The notes: generated by a model from the letters alone, not told the origin. Shown: positions 25,969-36,113, counted from the first letter of the stretch. The stretch is 64,000 nt of DNA from an uncultured Bacteroidales bacterium (GCA_903887775.1 CAISRB010000015.1:80472-144471); one strand, 5' to 3'. Numbers and translations are program-made.

Positions 25969-26811
25969 TTACTGGCCGTTTGAATATTGTTTACAAGTCT
26001 CAATCAGTTTTATCGCCTCCATCGCTTCTTTTACATCATGGGCCCTGAGGATGCTGATCCCTTTCATCAATGCAATTGTCTGAAGCACGGTTGTCCCTGT
26101 CAGTGCATCTTCCGGGCCTGTGAGAAGGGCCTTGTAGATCATTGATTTTCTTGAAAGTCCAACCATGACAGGCACCTTCAGAGACTGCAAGGTATCAAGA
26201 CATGAAAGAAGCCTGTAGTTATGTTCAGTGGTTTTTCCAAACCCGAAGCCGGGATCAATGATGATTTCCCGGATTCCCTCCGACCTTGCTTTGCCGGCTT
26301 GTTTTTCAAAAAAATAGGTAACCTCGGCTAAGACATCCGAATAGGCTGGTTTATCCTGCATATCAGAAGGATCACCTTTCATATGCATAATGACATATGG
26401 TACTTTGAGGGCTGCAATGGTTCCCATCATGCTGGTTTCATATCTTCCCCCATAAATATCGTTGACCATACCGGCCCCATGCTCGACTGCAGCCCTGGCA
26501 ATCAGCGGTCTGAATGTGTCGACGGAAATTATTGCCGAAGGAAATGTTTTACTGATGGCTTTGACAGAAGGAAGAATCCGTTCCATCTCACTCGTCTGGC
26601 AAACTTCACCGGCTCCCGGGCGGGTTGAGACAGCACCAATATCAATGACGGAAGCACCTTCGGTCAGCATCCGTTCAACCTGCTTCAGCTGTGAGTCAAT
26701 CGAAAGAAACCTCCCTCCGTCGAAAAATGAATCGGGTGTAATATTAAGTATGCCCATTACGGCCGGTACCGACAGATCCAGAATTTTTCCGTTGCAGTTG
26801 AGCCTGAACAT
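25969..26811 (-). CDS. folP: Dihydropteroate synthase
   Basis: 280 residues from ATG 26811 (MFRLNCNGKILDLSVPAVMG); the frame extends to 26895, but a promoter -7 element at 26821-26828 argues against the longer form. MGILNITPDSFFDGG, DIGAVSTRPGA and the late IDPGFGFGKT...LGLSRKS pattern are DHPS signatures. It joins pterin and p-aminobenzoate in folate synthesis and is the sulfonamide target. Cotranscribed with cdaA. Confidence 0.95.
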   Translation of the reverse strand: MFRLNCNGKILDLSVPAVMGILNITPDSFFDGGRFLSIDSQLKQVERMLTEGASVIDIGAVSTRPGAGEVCQTSEMERILPSVKAISKTFPSAIISVDTFRPLIARAAVEHGAGMVNDIYGGRYETSMMGTIAALKVPYVIMHMKGDPSDMQDKPAYSDVLAEVTYFFEKQAGKARSEGIREIIIDPGFGFGKTTEHNYRLLSCLDTLQSLKVPVMVGLSRKSMIYKALLTGPEDALTGTTVLQTIALMKGISILRAHDVKEAMEAIKLIETCKQYSNGQ

Positions 26812-26820
26812 TTTTTTCAG

Positions 26821-26852
26821 CAAAGGTAGTAAATCATGGGTGACGGTAGAAA
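26821..26852 (-). promoter_or_regulatory. Candidate folP promoter
   Basis: On the minus strand: TTTC-N20-TACCTTTG, close to the Bacteroidetes TTTG-N19-TAnnTTTG consensus. The -7 box ends about 10 nt before the ATG at 26811, so the leader would be only a few nucleotides. Confidence 0.5.
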
Positions 26853-27065
26853 AGCGTTCGCCGAAGGCGGACACTGTTCGGTATCCGTTGATCAATATTC
26901 AAAATTCCTGCCGCTGTTTACTAATATTCATAATTCACGCCATCCTCTTATCACTGCTTTTACTATTTTTTTGTACTTTAGGCCTCGCAAACCTGAGGCC
27001 GGGAACCTGGATACCTCATCATTACAGGGGATCGAAGGGGCGAGGAAAACCTCATCAGCAAACAC

Positions 27066-27620
27066 ATGAGCGGAAATCAGAATACAGAAAAGGAATTTGA
27101 ACATTGTATCAGCCTTTGCCGCGATATTTTCCTGACGAAAATGAAGGATTACGGCACTGCATGGCGCATTCTTCGGACCACTTCGATAACAGACCAGATC
27201 TATATCAAAGCCCAGAGAATCCGGAGCATTGACGATAAGGGAGTGCGGAAAATCGAAGAGGGGGTTAAACCGGAATACATCGGAATTATAAATTATTCGG
27301 TGATCGCTCTGATCCAGCTTGAGCTTGGCACAGGTGAGAACCTTGAACTTGCGCCGGAGGCCGGTGAACGGCTTTACAATAAATATATTTACGCTGCCCG
27401 TGACCTTATGCTCGACAAGAATCATGATTATGGTGAAGCATGGCGGAAAATGAGGATCAGTTCACTCACAGACATCATCCTGATGAAATTGTTGCGAATC
27501 AAGCAGATCGAGGATAACCAGGGGAAGACATTTATCTCCGAAGGCCTTGATGCTAACTTTTATGATATTATCAATTATGCGATTTTCGCACTTATAAGAT
27601 TAGAGTATGAAAGCTCTTAG
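27066..27620 (+). CDS. DUF1599 protein
   Basis: 184 residues made of two similar halves: CRDIFLTKMKDYGTAWRILR with TSITDQI, and ARDLMLDKNHDYGEAWRKMR with SSLTDII. This duplicated K.DYG.AWR unit is the DUF1599 family, common in Bacteroidetes and of unknown function; the acidic and basic pattern suggests a nucleotide-binding helical protein. The 254 nt upstream are the divergent region with folP. Overlaps the next gene by 14 nt. Confidence 0.85.
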   Translation: MSGNQNTEKEFEHCISLCRDIFLTKMKDYGTAWRILRTTSITDQIYIKAQRIRSIDDKGVRKIEEGVKPEYIGIINYSVIALIQLELGTGENLELAPEAGERLYNKYIYAARDLMLDKNHDYGEAWRKMRISSLTDIILMKLLRIKQIEDNQGKTFISEGLDANFYDIINYAIFALIRLEYESS

Positions 27621-28713
27621 AACTTGCTTCCGCCTGCTTGTCGGACTGGTATTTGTTTTCAGTGGTTTCGTTAAGGGAGTTGATCCCATGGGGACTGCTT
27701 TTCGTATAGAAGATTACTTTATTGCCTTTGGCCTGCCCTGGGCCGGGCAGTTCGCTCTGGGTCTTTCGATCATCCTTTGCATGCTCGAATTCATTACAGG
27801 AATCAGCCTTTTATTTAACCTTTGGATAAAGAAGACCGCCTGGCTGCTCCTTCTGATGATGACATACTTTACCATACTCACATTCATCGATGCCATCTGG
27901 AACCTGGTACCCGATTGCGGCTGTTTCGGCGATGCGGTTAAGTTGACCAATACCCAGACCTTTATAAAGAACCTTGTAATGATGCTTTTCGTGGTACCTG
28001 TTTTCATGTGGAGGAATAAATACCGTTCGGCCCTGAACGTGAAACTGGATATCATGCTCCTTTTCCTGACCATGTTTGCATTCGCCGGGATGTCAGTCTA
28101 TAGTGCAAGACATCTTCCTCTTATCGATTTCATGGCCTGGAGGAAAGGGAATAAAGTGAATAAAACCGAGAACCTCCCGGTTAAGTTTTATGTGACATAC
28201 AGAAACAAAAAGACGGGCGAAAAAAAGGAATATCTTGCTTCGAATTATCCCTGGAATGACTCTGAATGGATGTCCCAATGGGTTTTTGACAGCCAGAGAG
28301 TGGATGACCCCAATACAGGGAAGGCTGCAACACTGCTGGTTGAAGATATGCAGGGAAATGACGTTACAGCCTCCATTATACAGAATCCCGATTACCAGTT
28401 CCTTCTGGTGGTATATAATCTGAAGGAAACCAACAAAGAAGCCTTTCTTCGCATCCTTCCCTTCTTTAAAAAAGCCAGGACAGAAGGTATGCCCTTTATA
28501 TGCATAACTACCGCAATGCCTGCGGAGATCCGTAAATTCCGCCTGACCCATGGTACAGCTTTCGATTTTTATAATGCCGATGATGTGATCCTGAAAACGA
28601 TGGTCAGGTCAAACCCGGGTTTGATCCTGCTTAAAGACGGCGTAGTTATCGACAAATGGGCTTTCAGGGATTTTCCTCCCTGGAATGAGGTCAGTGATAA
28701 ATATTTTAAATGA
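27607..28713 (+). CDS. DoxX/MauE-like membrane protein, BT_3928 family
   Basis: 368 residues. Four membrane helices in residues 1-140 with the FVFSGFVKGVDPMG start and a PDCGCFGDAVKL cysteine motif, typical of DoxX/MauE proteins; then a helix near 150 and a periplasmic thioredoxin-like domain without an obvious CxxC. Such proteins usually work in electron transfer or disulfide chemistry at the membrane; the specific role is unknown. Overlaps the permease start by 4 nt. Confidence 0.8.
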   Translation: MKALRTCFRLLVGLVFVFSGFVKGVDPMGTAFRIEDYFIAFGLPWAGQFALGLSIILCMLEFITGISLLFNLWIKKTAWLLLLMMTYFTILTFIDAIWNLVPDCGCFGDAVKLTNTQTFIKNLVMMLFVVPVFMWRNKYRSALNVKLDIMLLFLTMFAFAGMSVYSARHLPLIDFMAWRKGNKVNKTENLPVKFYVTYRNKKTGEKKEYLASNYPWNDSEWMSQWVFDSQRVDDPNTGKAATLLVEDMQGNDVTASIIQNPDYQFLLVVYNLKETNKEAFLRILPFFKKARTEGMPFICITTAMPAEIRKFRLTHGTAFDFYNADDVILKTMVRSNPGLILLKDGVVIDKWAFRDFPPWNEVSDKYFK

Positions 28714-29792
28714 TACAGTTTATCCTTCAGCGGATTGGCTATGGGATCCTTGTCCTTTTCGGGGTTATTGTCGTTATCTTTTTCCTGTTTAATATTTTAC
28801 CCGGGGACCCTGCCCGTATGATGCTGGGTCAAAGGGCCGACAGCGCTTCTGTTGCAGCCGTAAAAAAGGAACTGGGAACCGATAAACCACTCTATGTTCA
28901 GTTTGCAGCTTACCTTAACGACCTCAGTCCATTGTCATTCCATACGATAAATAATGCCGGAGGCAGTTTCAGATATGATTCGGTCAAATACGGGACCCCG
29001 TTTTTTGCATACACCGCCGGGAATTTTATGATGGCAGCTAAATTTCCCTGCCTCAGGCAGAGTTATCAGACCCGGAGAAACGTCAGTGAGCTGCTTTTCG
29101 AAAGTTTTATTAATACATTCATACTGGCTTTTGTGGCCATGATCTTTGCCCTTCTTGCCGGAATTGGTATAGGAGTGCTTTGCGCTCTCTATAAAAATTC
29201 CTTTATCGACAGGCTGTCGCTTGTGTTTTCAGTTCTGGGCATGTCGCTGCCTTCCTTTTTTGCTGCCATCCTGAATGCCTGGATATTTGCTTTTGTCCTG
29301 GCCCATTTTACTCACCTGAATATGGCAGGCAGCCTGTATTCTGTCGATGACCTTGGCAGAGGGGAATATCTCGACCTTAAGAACCTTATCCTCCCGGCAT
29401 TTACACTTGGCATCAGGCCGCTTGCAATCATCGTGGAGCTTACACGAAATTCACTCCTCGAAGTGTTGTCCCAGGATTACATCCGTACGGCAAGAGCCAA
29501 AGGTCTCGGCCCCCGCAGGATACTTCTAAGGCATGCCCTTAAAAATGCGCTGAACCCTGTTGTTACAGCGGCCACAGGCTGGCTCGCATCATTACTTGCA
29601 GGAGCTGTTTTCGTGGAATATATTTTTGACTGGAAAGGTATCGGGCTCGTGATCGTGAACGCATTGGATAAATATGACTTCCCCGTGATCATGGGCGCAG
29701 TGTTATTCATTTCGGTAATACTTATCCTGATAAATATTTTTGCAGATATTTTGTATGGTATCATTGATCCGAGGGTAAGATTGAGTGGGTGA
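28710..29792 (+). CDS. ABC transporter permease, peptide/nickel type (DppB-like)
   Basis: 360 residues. N-terminal ILQRIGYGILVLFGVIVVIF and FNILPGDPAR are typical of DppB/OppB permeases, followed by five further membrane segments and the EAA loop near ELTRNSLLEVLSQDYIRTARAKG. A large insert (about 70-120) sits between the first helix and the rest. The usual second permease and ATPases are not next to it, so it must work with subunits encoded elsewhere. Confidence 0.88.
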   Translation: MIQFILQRIGYGILVLFGVIVVIFFLFNILPGDPARMMLGQRADSASVAAVKKELGTDKPLYVQFAAYLNDLSPLSFHTINNAGGSFRYDSVKYGTPFFAYTAGNFMMAAKFPCLRQSYQTRRNVSELLFESFINTFILAFVAMIFALLAGIGIGVLCALYKNSFIDRLSLVFSVLGMSLPSFFAAILNAWIFAFVLAHFTHLNMAGSLYSVDDLGRGEYLDLKNLILPAFTLGIRPLAIIVELTRNSLLEVLSQDYIRTARAKGLGPRRILLRHALKNALNPVVTAATGWLASLLAGAVFVEYIFDWKGIGLVIVNALDKYDFPVIMGAVLFISVILILINIFADILYGIIDPRVRLSG

Positions 29793-29823
29793 CGAAATGA
29801 ATATCGTTCGGCCAGGCCGTAAT

Positions 29824-30016
29824 GAACGCCATAATGCCATAACGCCATAACGCAGTAACGCAATAACGCAATAACGCAATAACGCAATAACGCAATAACG
29901 CAATAACGCCATAACGCCATAACGCCATAACGCAAAACGCCAAAACGCCATAACGCCATAACGCAAAACGCAATAACGCAATAACGCCATAACGCAGTAA
30001 CGCCATAACACAAAAC
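29824..30016. repeat. Array of degenerate AACGCCAT/AACGCAAT octamers
   Basis: About 24 tandem units, mainly AACGCAAT, AACGCCAT and shorter AACGCA/AAACGC forms, fill the whole gap between the ABC permease and tpiA. The minus strand reads as open frames with ALLRYCVIAL-type repeats only because the unit lacks stops; they are not genes. The same word family occurs at 45300-45400 and 51180-51250. Confidence 0.9.
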
Positions 30017-30025
30017 GTGAAATAT

Positions 30026-30784
30026 ATGAGAAAAAAAATTGTTGCAGGTAACTGGAAGATGAATAAAACCTTCCTGGAAGCTGAAGAACTGATCGCCCAG
30101 GTGGCAGAAGCACTGGAAAACCGTAAACTCAAAGATAAGATTGTCGTGCTTTGCCCGCCATTCCTTTTCCTGGAGCTGGCTACGGACATTGCCGTAGAAT
30201 CAAACTTCTCGGTAGGAGCCCAGAATGTATATCCGGACGATCGCGGGGCTTTCACCGGTGAGATAAGCCCTCCCATGCTTGAATCCATGGAGGTTGAATA
30301 CTGCATCATCGGCCATTCTGAAAGAAGGAAGTATTTTAATGAAAGCCATGAGTTCCTGGCCCGCAAGCTGGATGCGCTTTTGAAACATAATATAAAACCT
30401 GTTTTTTGCTGCGGTGAACTTTTGCCTGAGCGCAAAGCGAAAAAACACTTCAAGGTCGTTGAAAAACAGCTGAACGAATCACTCTTTCATCTGAATAAGG
30501 AAGAAATGTCGGAAGTGGTTATTGCCTATGAACCGGTATGGGCCATTGGTACCGGGGTAAATGCAACATCAGAGCAGGCTCAGGAGATGCATGCGTTTAT
30601 TCGCGGGTTGATCGCAAAAAAATATTCAAAAAAATTATCGGGGGAGATCACGATATTATACGGGGGGAGTTGCAATTCCAAAAATGCTAAGGAACTCTTC
30701 AGCAACCCGGATGTTGACGGCGGACTGATCGGAGGAGCTTCCTTAAAAGCAGAGGAATTTATTGCAATCTTTGATGCACTCTGA
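30026..30784 (+). CDS. tpiA: Triosephosphate isomerase
   Basis: 252 residues from ATG 30026 (MRKKIVAGNWKMN); a GTG at 30017 would start inside the repeat. Catalytic Lys in NWKMN, His in GHSERR, Glu in AYEPVWAIGTG, and phosphate-binding GGAS near the end. Interconverts glyceraldehyde 3-phosphate and dihydroxyacetone phosphate. Stop and prmA start share one base (TGATG). Confidence 0.96.
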   Translation: MRKKIVAGNWKMNKTFLEAEELIAQVAEALENRKLKDKIVVLCPPFLFLELATDIAVESNFSVGAQNVYPDDRGAFTGEISPPMLESMEVEYCIIGHSERRKYFNESHEFLARKLDALLKHNIKPVFCCGELLPERKAKKHFKVVEKQLNESLFHLNKEEMSEVVIAYEPVWAIGTGVNATSEQAQEMHAFIRGLIAKKYSKKLSGEITILYGGSCNSKNAKELFSNPDVDGGLIGGASLKAEEFIAIFDAL

Positions 30785-31614
30785 TGGAATATATAGAGGT
30801 CAACATTAACGGACTTTCAGGAGAAGATGCGGAGATCCTGACCGCCGGGATGAGTGAACTCGGATTCGAAAGCTTTTTGGAAGAAACAGCTGGAATTTTT
30901 TCAGCATATATCCCTATTGACTTCTTCGACGTCAGGAAGGTTTCAGATTTTCTCGACGAACAGGCAATGAACCTTGGTTTTAGCTATAAGATCGGGAACA
31001 TACCGGAACAGAACTGGAATGCTGCCTGGGAATCGGCCTACCAGCCGGTGAAAATCGGCAAGTGTTTTATCCGGGCCCCCTTTCATGAACCTGATCCTGC
31101 AGCAGGAATAGATCTCGTGATAGAACCTAAAATGTCTTTCGGTACTGCCCATCATGAAACAACCCACCTGATGATCAAGGCATTGCTTCAGATCAGGTTT
31201 GAAGGCAGTTCGGTGCTTGACATTGGGACGGGTACAGGGATCCTGGGCATTATTGCACTGAAGCTCGGAGCGAAACATGTAGTGGCCATTGATAATGATG
31301 AATGGTCATTTCTCAATGCAAAGGAAAATGCCGCCCGGAATAATGTCCCGGGAATGATTGTGATTAAGGGTAGTGCCGCAGACATCCCTTCGGGGAAATT
31401 CGGATACATCCTGGCCAACATCAACCGCAATGTCCTCTTACACGATATCCCTGTGTATCACAACTCCCTTGAAAACGGGGGATCACTTATTTTAAGTGGT
31501 TTTTATGAAGACGACCTGGATGTAATCCGTGAAATGGTTACAGCCATGGGGATGATGCAGGACCGGGTGGAGACGTTGAATCACTGGGTGGCAGTAACGT
31601 TTAAAAAATGTTAA
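30784..31614 (+). CDS. prmA: Ribosomal protein L11 methyltransferase
   Basis: 276 residues. N-terminal substrate-binding domain, then the SAM-binding Rossmann domain with LDIGTGTGILGIIALKLGAK and IDNDEWSFLNAKENA, and the catalytic-loop equivalent NINRNVLL. Methylates ribosomal protein L11. Coupled to tpiA. Confidence 0.93.
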   Translation: MEYIEVNINGLSGEDAEILTAGMSELGFESFLEETAGIFSAYIPIDFFDVRKVSDFLDEQAMNLGFSYKIGNIPEQNWNAAWESAYQPVKIGKCFIRAPFHEPDPAAGIDLVIEPKMSFGTAHHETTHLMIKALLQIRFEGSSVLDIGTGTGILGIIALKLGAKHVVAIDNDEWSFLNAKENAARNNVPGMIVIKGSAADIPSGKFGYILANINRNVLLHDIPVYHNSLENGGSLILSGFYEDDLDVIREMVTAMGMMQDRVETLNHWVAVTFKKC

Positions 31615-34600
31615 GACTCAGACCTTCTTTTATTGCATTTATTTCAATAAGCCTGTTTTTGCTATCTTTTGATGCCTTTTCGCAAAACCAGAGAACTACC
31701 CGCTTTACAGGCGATTCAACGAAGTTTATCGGTGAACTGAACGGCCTGTTATTCGGGCTTTCAGATAACGATCAGAAACTGCTTAAGCCCATCATGACAG
31801 GTTTTGTTCAGAAATGGAATGAGGAGACCTTTGATCCTGCAAAGAAGAAATTTATTTATTCCCTCTGTAATGAAATGCTTAAAAAGAAGATCCGGATCTT
31901 CCCTGATTTCTTTAACTATATAAATGCCCTGAATGTGTTTGTGGATTCTCATCAGAAGGAATCGAACTTCAGACCCTGGTCCGACATCCTGAAACACCTG
32001 ATCTCGGAAAAGAATTCAAGGAATTTCAGCGCATTCCTGGATTTCACGACCACCATGTTCGGAGAGGGCCTGATATATAAATCACAGACCACAAGATGGA
32101 AAGTTCACCCGGCCGTTTTCACGATGAAAATTGATTCGGTTCCTGTAATCGAATTTGAAAAGGCTGATTTAATCTGTGAAGTCAACAGGGATTCGATGGT
32201 TATCTACGGCACCTATGGAGCCTATTACCCGCTTTCGTTCAGGTGGATGGGGCATGGGGGCAGGGTTGACTGGCAAAGAGCAGGAATTAAACCAAATCAG
32301 GTTTTTGCTGACCTGGACCGTTACCAGGTACAGTTGAGGTTTTCGATGGTTACCGCCGATTCAGTTCATTTCTTCAACAGGAAATATTTCTCATCACCAA
32401 TCCCTGGCAGGCTTACTGATAAGGTGTTGGTGGATGTGAATGAGCTTAAGGCATCCTATCCGAGGTTTAATTCATACGATAAGGAGATCAGCATCAGGAA
32501 CCTATTCAAAGACATCGATTATATGGGAGGTTTCGCAATGGAAGGAAGCAGGATTTTGGGCTCCGGGCTGCATAATCGGGATGCAAGGGTCGTTGTCACA
32601 AAAGGAGGGGAGAATTTCATGGAGATCCGTGCTCCTGTTTTTGTGATCCGTCCTGAAAAGATCAATGCGGCCTCAGCCTCTGTATCGATATACCATGAAA
32701 CGGATTCAATTTATCATTCCGGGCTTGAAATGAAATATTCTGACAGCCTCAGGGAGCTTTCTTTCAGCAGGGATGTGCGGATGAAATCCATTACACCCTG
32801 GTTCGATTCATGGCATAAAATAGAGATCTATTGCGAACAGCTTCAATGGAAGATGGACACTGCAAAGCTGAGTTTTAAAATGATGCCGGGACCAAACAAA
32901 CAAAGTAATGCAATTTTTGAATCAACAAACTACTATTCGCGCGACCGCTATGACCGCCTTCAGGGAATCGATGAGATCAATATTCTTAATGTCATTAAAG
33001 AGTTTACTGATAAAAAGCATTCGAGGGAAATAAACCTGGAGGACCTTACAAGATATATGTCGAAACCCCAGGAACAGGTGGAGGTTCACTTACTGAACCT
33101 GGCCGACAGGGGATTCCTGGTATACGACGAGGAAGAAAAAGTGGCAAGGGTTAAAGATAAACTATACAACTACGTAAAGGCCAGGGATGGCAAAACAGAT
33201 TATGACGAGATTTTCTTCAATTCAAACATTTCAAATTCGAGCAATGCCATTTTGGATCTGAATAATTTTGACCTGAAAATCCAGGGTGTTAAAAGTGTTT
33301 TTATCAGCGACTCACAGCATGTGGCAATCTACCCTAAGGGAGAAGAACTTCTGGTGCGAAAAGATATGGATGTTCTTTTTCATGGAAAAATCGAAGCCGG
33401 GCTTTTTGATTTTTATGGACGGGATTGCTCCTTTGAGTACAACAAATTCAGGCTCAACCTGCCCACTGTAGATTCGATGGTGTTTTATGTGCGGAGCAAA
33501 ACCTGGGATCCCAAAAGCGGCAGGTTCCCGCTGGTTAAAGTCAAAACCTGTATCCGCAACCTCAGCGGGGACCTGGAGATTGATATGCCCGACAATAAAG
33601 CGGGTCTCAAAGCTCTCAAAGAGTACCCGATCTTCAACAATAAAAATATGTCCCAGGTCTTTTGGGATAAAAAAAGTATACATAAAGGGGTATATACGAA
33701 GGATAAATTTTTCTTCGATGTGGATCCCTTTACAATCAGGAGCCTTGATGTGGTGCATACCGACAGCCTGAATTTCGGCGGGACGCTGACATCAGCAGGA
33801 ATTTTCCCAAAGATAGTTCAGCCTCTCTGCGTTCGCCCCGATTATTCCCTGGGTTTTGAAAAGTATACGGAACCGGGTGGTCTGCCAGTGTACGGAGGTA
33901 AGGGTACTTTCATTTCGAAAATCGACCTCAGCGAACTGGGCCTTCGCGGGGATGGGACTTTATTGTTCCTGAATTCAACCTCACATTCAGGATCCATCCT
34001 TTTCCTGCCCGATTCCCTCAGGTCTTTTGTAAAGAGTTTTTTGATGTCAGAGCAGCTTGCAGATGTCGAGTACCCGGCTGTCACAGCTGATTCGGTGGAT
34101 CAGTTCTGGATGCCATACAAGGATTCGATGGTGGTAACTACCATTAAAAAGGAGATGCATATGTACAACGACCAGTCGACCTTCGGCGGCACACTTGCAC
34201 TTACTCCGGGAAAACTATCCGGTAACGGTACGGTTAAGATCAAAGATGCTGAGATGGATTCAAAAGGGTTCACTTTCAAGCGAAGGACTTTCAATGCCCT
34301 GATAGCGAATTTCAGGATCAAATCATACGACCTGAACGCCCTGAGCATCTCTACAAAGAACTACCAGACCCATTTCGATTTCGACCTTCGCAAAGGGGAA
34401 TTCCGGTCCAATGTGGGCATTTCAAAAGTTGAGTTCCCGCTGAATAAATATGTTTGTTCGATGGACCGTTTCGAATGGATGATCGACAATGAGGAGATCA
34501 GCCTGTCGAACGAGCAAAGCAGGAAGGCCATTCCCGATTCTCTCAGCCTTGCTCAGCTGATCGATATAGGGTATACTGGTTCCGAGTTCATTTCTGTACA

Positions 34601-36113
34601 TCCCCTTCAGGACTCCCTGAAATTCTTTGCCGCCCGTGCCAAGTACAATCTAAGGACTAATGTTCTCAATGCCGAGGATGTCAGGATTATCAAGGTTGCT
34701 GATGCAGCCGTCTTCCCTGATTCAGGAAGTGTAAGAATACTAAGGGATGCACAGATGCAGCCACTGAAGCATGCCATCATTATTGCCAGCACAAAATCGA
34801 AATACCACCAGTTTTACCAGGCGGAGGTGTCAGTCGCTTCAAGGAAAAGATATACCGGCAGTGGTATGCTCGATTATACAGACCGCGACGGCAAACCTGA
34901 AAAGATTGAGTTCTCGAACATACGAGTTGATTCCAGCGGGCAGACTGTTGCCAATGGGGTGGTCCCTGATTCCAGCTTGCTTATGCTCAGTCCCGAGTTT
35001 CAGTTCAGGGGAGATGTAACGGTAAGTGCCGCAAAAAAGGATCTGAATTTTGACGGGGGCTTCCGTGCCGTATCAGATTGCTTCCGTAAGATCAAACCGG
35101 AATGGGTAAAATTCAAAGCAGATATTAATCCGCAGAAAATTATGATTCCGGTTACCCCGGGCCTCTCGAATATGCTTGGCGAGAAAGTGTCTCTTAGCCT
35201 GGCATTCTCAACTGCCTCAGCATCCATTTACCCGGCTTTTTTTGTACGAAAGAACAGTTTTAGTGATTCTTCAATGGTGAATGCACTGGGAATGATGACT
35301 TATAATGTACCGGCCACTGAATTCAGGATTGCCGACACAGCCAAACTCATGAACCTTTCACTTCCGGGGAATTTCATTTCCTTTAACCAGACTCTTTGCA
35401 GGCTGAGAGGCGAAGGCAAACTCATGCTGGGAGTAAACGGAGGGCCACTGGATCTTGAAGAATACGGAACCATTGACCACTATCTTCTTAATGACTCAAC
35501 CCATGCTCATATTGCGCTGGCAATGGATTTCCCTTTCCCGGAAGATGCAATGCAGAAAATATGTGCTCAGCTTCTGAGTACAAACCTGAACGGCCTGACC
35601 ATAGATCAAACCCCGTTTAATTCTGCGTTGGAGTTTATACTTGGGCCTAAAGAAATGGAACGCTTCAGGAATGAGCTTTCGCTTACCGGACGTCTTCACA
35701 AGTTACCGGATCAGCTTACAAGAACCATTTTCTTTGGCGATATCCATCTTCACTGGGACAGCACCTCCGGTTCCTGGAGATCATCAGGCCCCATTGGTAT
35801 AGCAACCATCGGGAAGAACCAGGTGTACCGGTATGTAAACGGCATAATGGAGTTCGTAAAAAAAAGGAACGGGGACGAGTTCACGGTGTATTTTCAGCTT
35901 AGCGGGACGGACTGGTACTTTTTCAATTACAGGAACAATATTCTTCAGGCTCTTTCGTCCGATATTGATTTTAATGATCTGATCATCAACGCCCGTAAAG
36001 TAAAATCTGAACAGAAGAACGCCGATAAAAAGGCCAGGGGCTTCAGCTATACTATTTCCACTGAAAGGAAAAAGCGGGATTTTTTACGGAAGTTTGAGAA
36101 ACAGGATGAATAA
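31608..36113 (+). CDS. Very large exported protein of unknown function (1501 residues)
   Basis: Signal peptide 1-25 (ends DAFSQ). No membrane segments, no sorting domain, no recognised catalytic motif. The first 300 residues look mixed helix and strand; the remainder is strand-rich with many VDS/ADSV and RL..DS phrases (VTADSVHFFNRK, HTDSLNFGGTL, VTADSVDQFW), suggesting a long beta-solenoid or repeated sandwich in the periplasm or on the surface. Residues about 440-500 (INILNVIKEFTDKKHSREIN) resemble a helical winged-helix-like insert. Overlaps prmA by 7 nt. It looks like a conserved Bacteroidetes-type protein, but I cannot name its family. Confidence 0.8.
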   Translation: MLRLRPSFIAFISISLFLLSFDAFSQNQRTTRFTGDSTKFIGELNGLLFGLSDNDQKLLKPIMTGFVQKWNEETFDPAKKKFIYSLCNEMLKKKIRIFPDFFNYINALNVFVDSHQKESNFRPWSDILKHLISEKNSRNFSAFLDFTTTMFGEGLIYKSQTTRWKVHPAVFTMKIDSVPVIEFEKADLICEVNRDSMVIYGTYGAYYPLSFRWMGHGGRVDWQRAGIKPNQVFADLDRYQVQLRFSMVTADSVHFFNRKYFSSPIPGRLTDKVLVDVNELKASYPRFNSYDKEISIRNLFKDIDYMGGFAMEGSRILGSGLHNRDARVVVTKGGENFMEIRAPVFVIRPEKINAASASVSIYHETDSIYHSGLEMKYSDSLRELSFSRDVRMKSITPWFDSWHKIEIYCEQLQWKMDTAKLSFKMMPGPNKQSNAIFESTNYYSRDRYDRLQGIDEINILNVIKEFTDKKHSREINLEDLTRYMSKPQEQVEVHLLNLADRGFLVYDEEEKVARVKDKLYNYVKARDGKTDYDEIFFNSNISNSSNAILDLNNFDLKIQGVKSVFISDSQHVAIYPKGEELLVRKDMDVLFHGKIEAGLFDFYGRDCSFEYNKFRLNLPTVDSMVFYVRSKTWDPKSGRFPLVKVKTCIRNLSGDLEIDMPDNKAGLKALKEYPIFNNKNMSQVFWDKKSIHKGVYTKDKFFFDVDPFTIRSLDVVHTDSLNFGGTLTSAGIFPKIVQPLCVRPDYSLGFEKYTEPGGLPVYGGKGTFISKIDLSELGLRGDGTLLFLNSTSHSGSILFLPDSLRSFVKSFLMSEQLADVEYPAVTADSVDQFWMPYKDSMVVTTIKKEMHMYNDQSTFGGTLALTPGKLSGNGTVKIKDAEMDSKGFTFKRRTFNALIANFRIKSYDLNALSISTKNYQTHFDFDLRKGEFRSNVGISKVEFPLNKYVCSMDRFEWMIDNEEISLSNEQSRKAIPDSLSLAQLIDIGYTGSEFISVHPLQDSLKFFAARAKYNLRTNVLNAEDVRIIKVADAAVFPDSGSVRILRDAQMQPLKHAIIIASTKSKYHQFYQAEVSVASRKRYTGSGMLDYTDRDGKPEKIEFSNIRVDSSGQTVANGVVPDSSLLMLSPEFQFRGDVTVSAAKKDLNFDGGFRAVSDCFRKIKPEWVKFKADINPQKIMIPVTPGLSNMLGEKVSLSLAFSTASASIYPAFFVRKNSFSDSSMVNALGMMTYNVPATEFRIADTAKLMNLSLPGNFISFNQTLCRLRGEGKLMLGVNGGPLDLEEYGTIDHYLLNDSTHAHIALAMDFPFPEDAMQKICAQLLSTNLNGLTIDQTPFNSALEFILGPKEMERFRNELSLTGRLHKLPDQLTRTIFFGDIHLHWDSTSGSWRSSGPIGIATIGKNQVYRYVNGIMEFVKKRNGDEFTVYFQLSGTDWYFFNYRNNILQALSSDIDFNDLIINARKVKSEQKNADKKARGFSYTISTERKKRDFLRKFEKQDE

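Noticed and set aside
26812..26895. Longer N-terminus of dihydropteroate synthase
   Set aside because: The extra 28 residues cover a promoter-like TACCTTTG and add nothing typical of the family.
29824..30016. Possible CRISPR array
   Set aside because: Units are 8 nt with no spacers of constant length and no cas genes nearby.
29477..30453. Long minus-strand reading frames over the octamer array with ALLRYCVIAL-type repeats
   Set aside because: They arise because the octamer lacks stops in these frames; they overlap the permease and tpiA genes antisense and have no protein-like composition.
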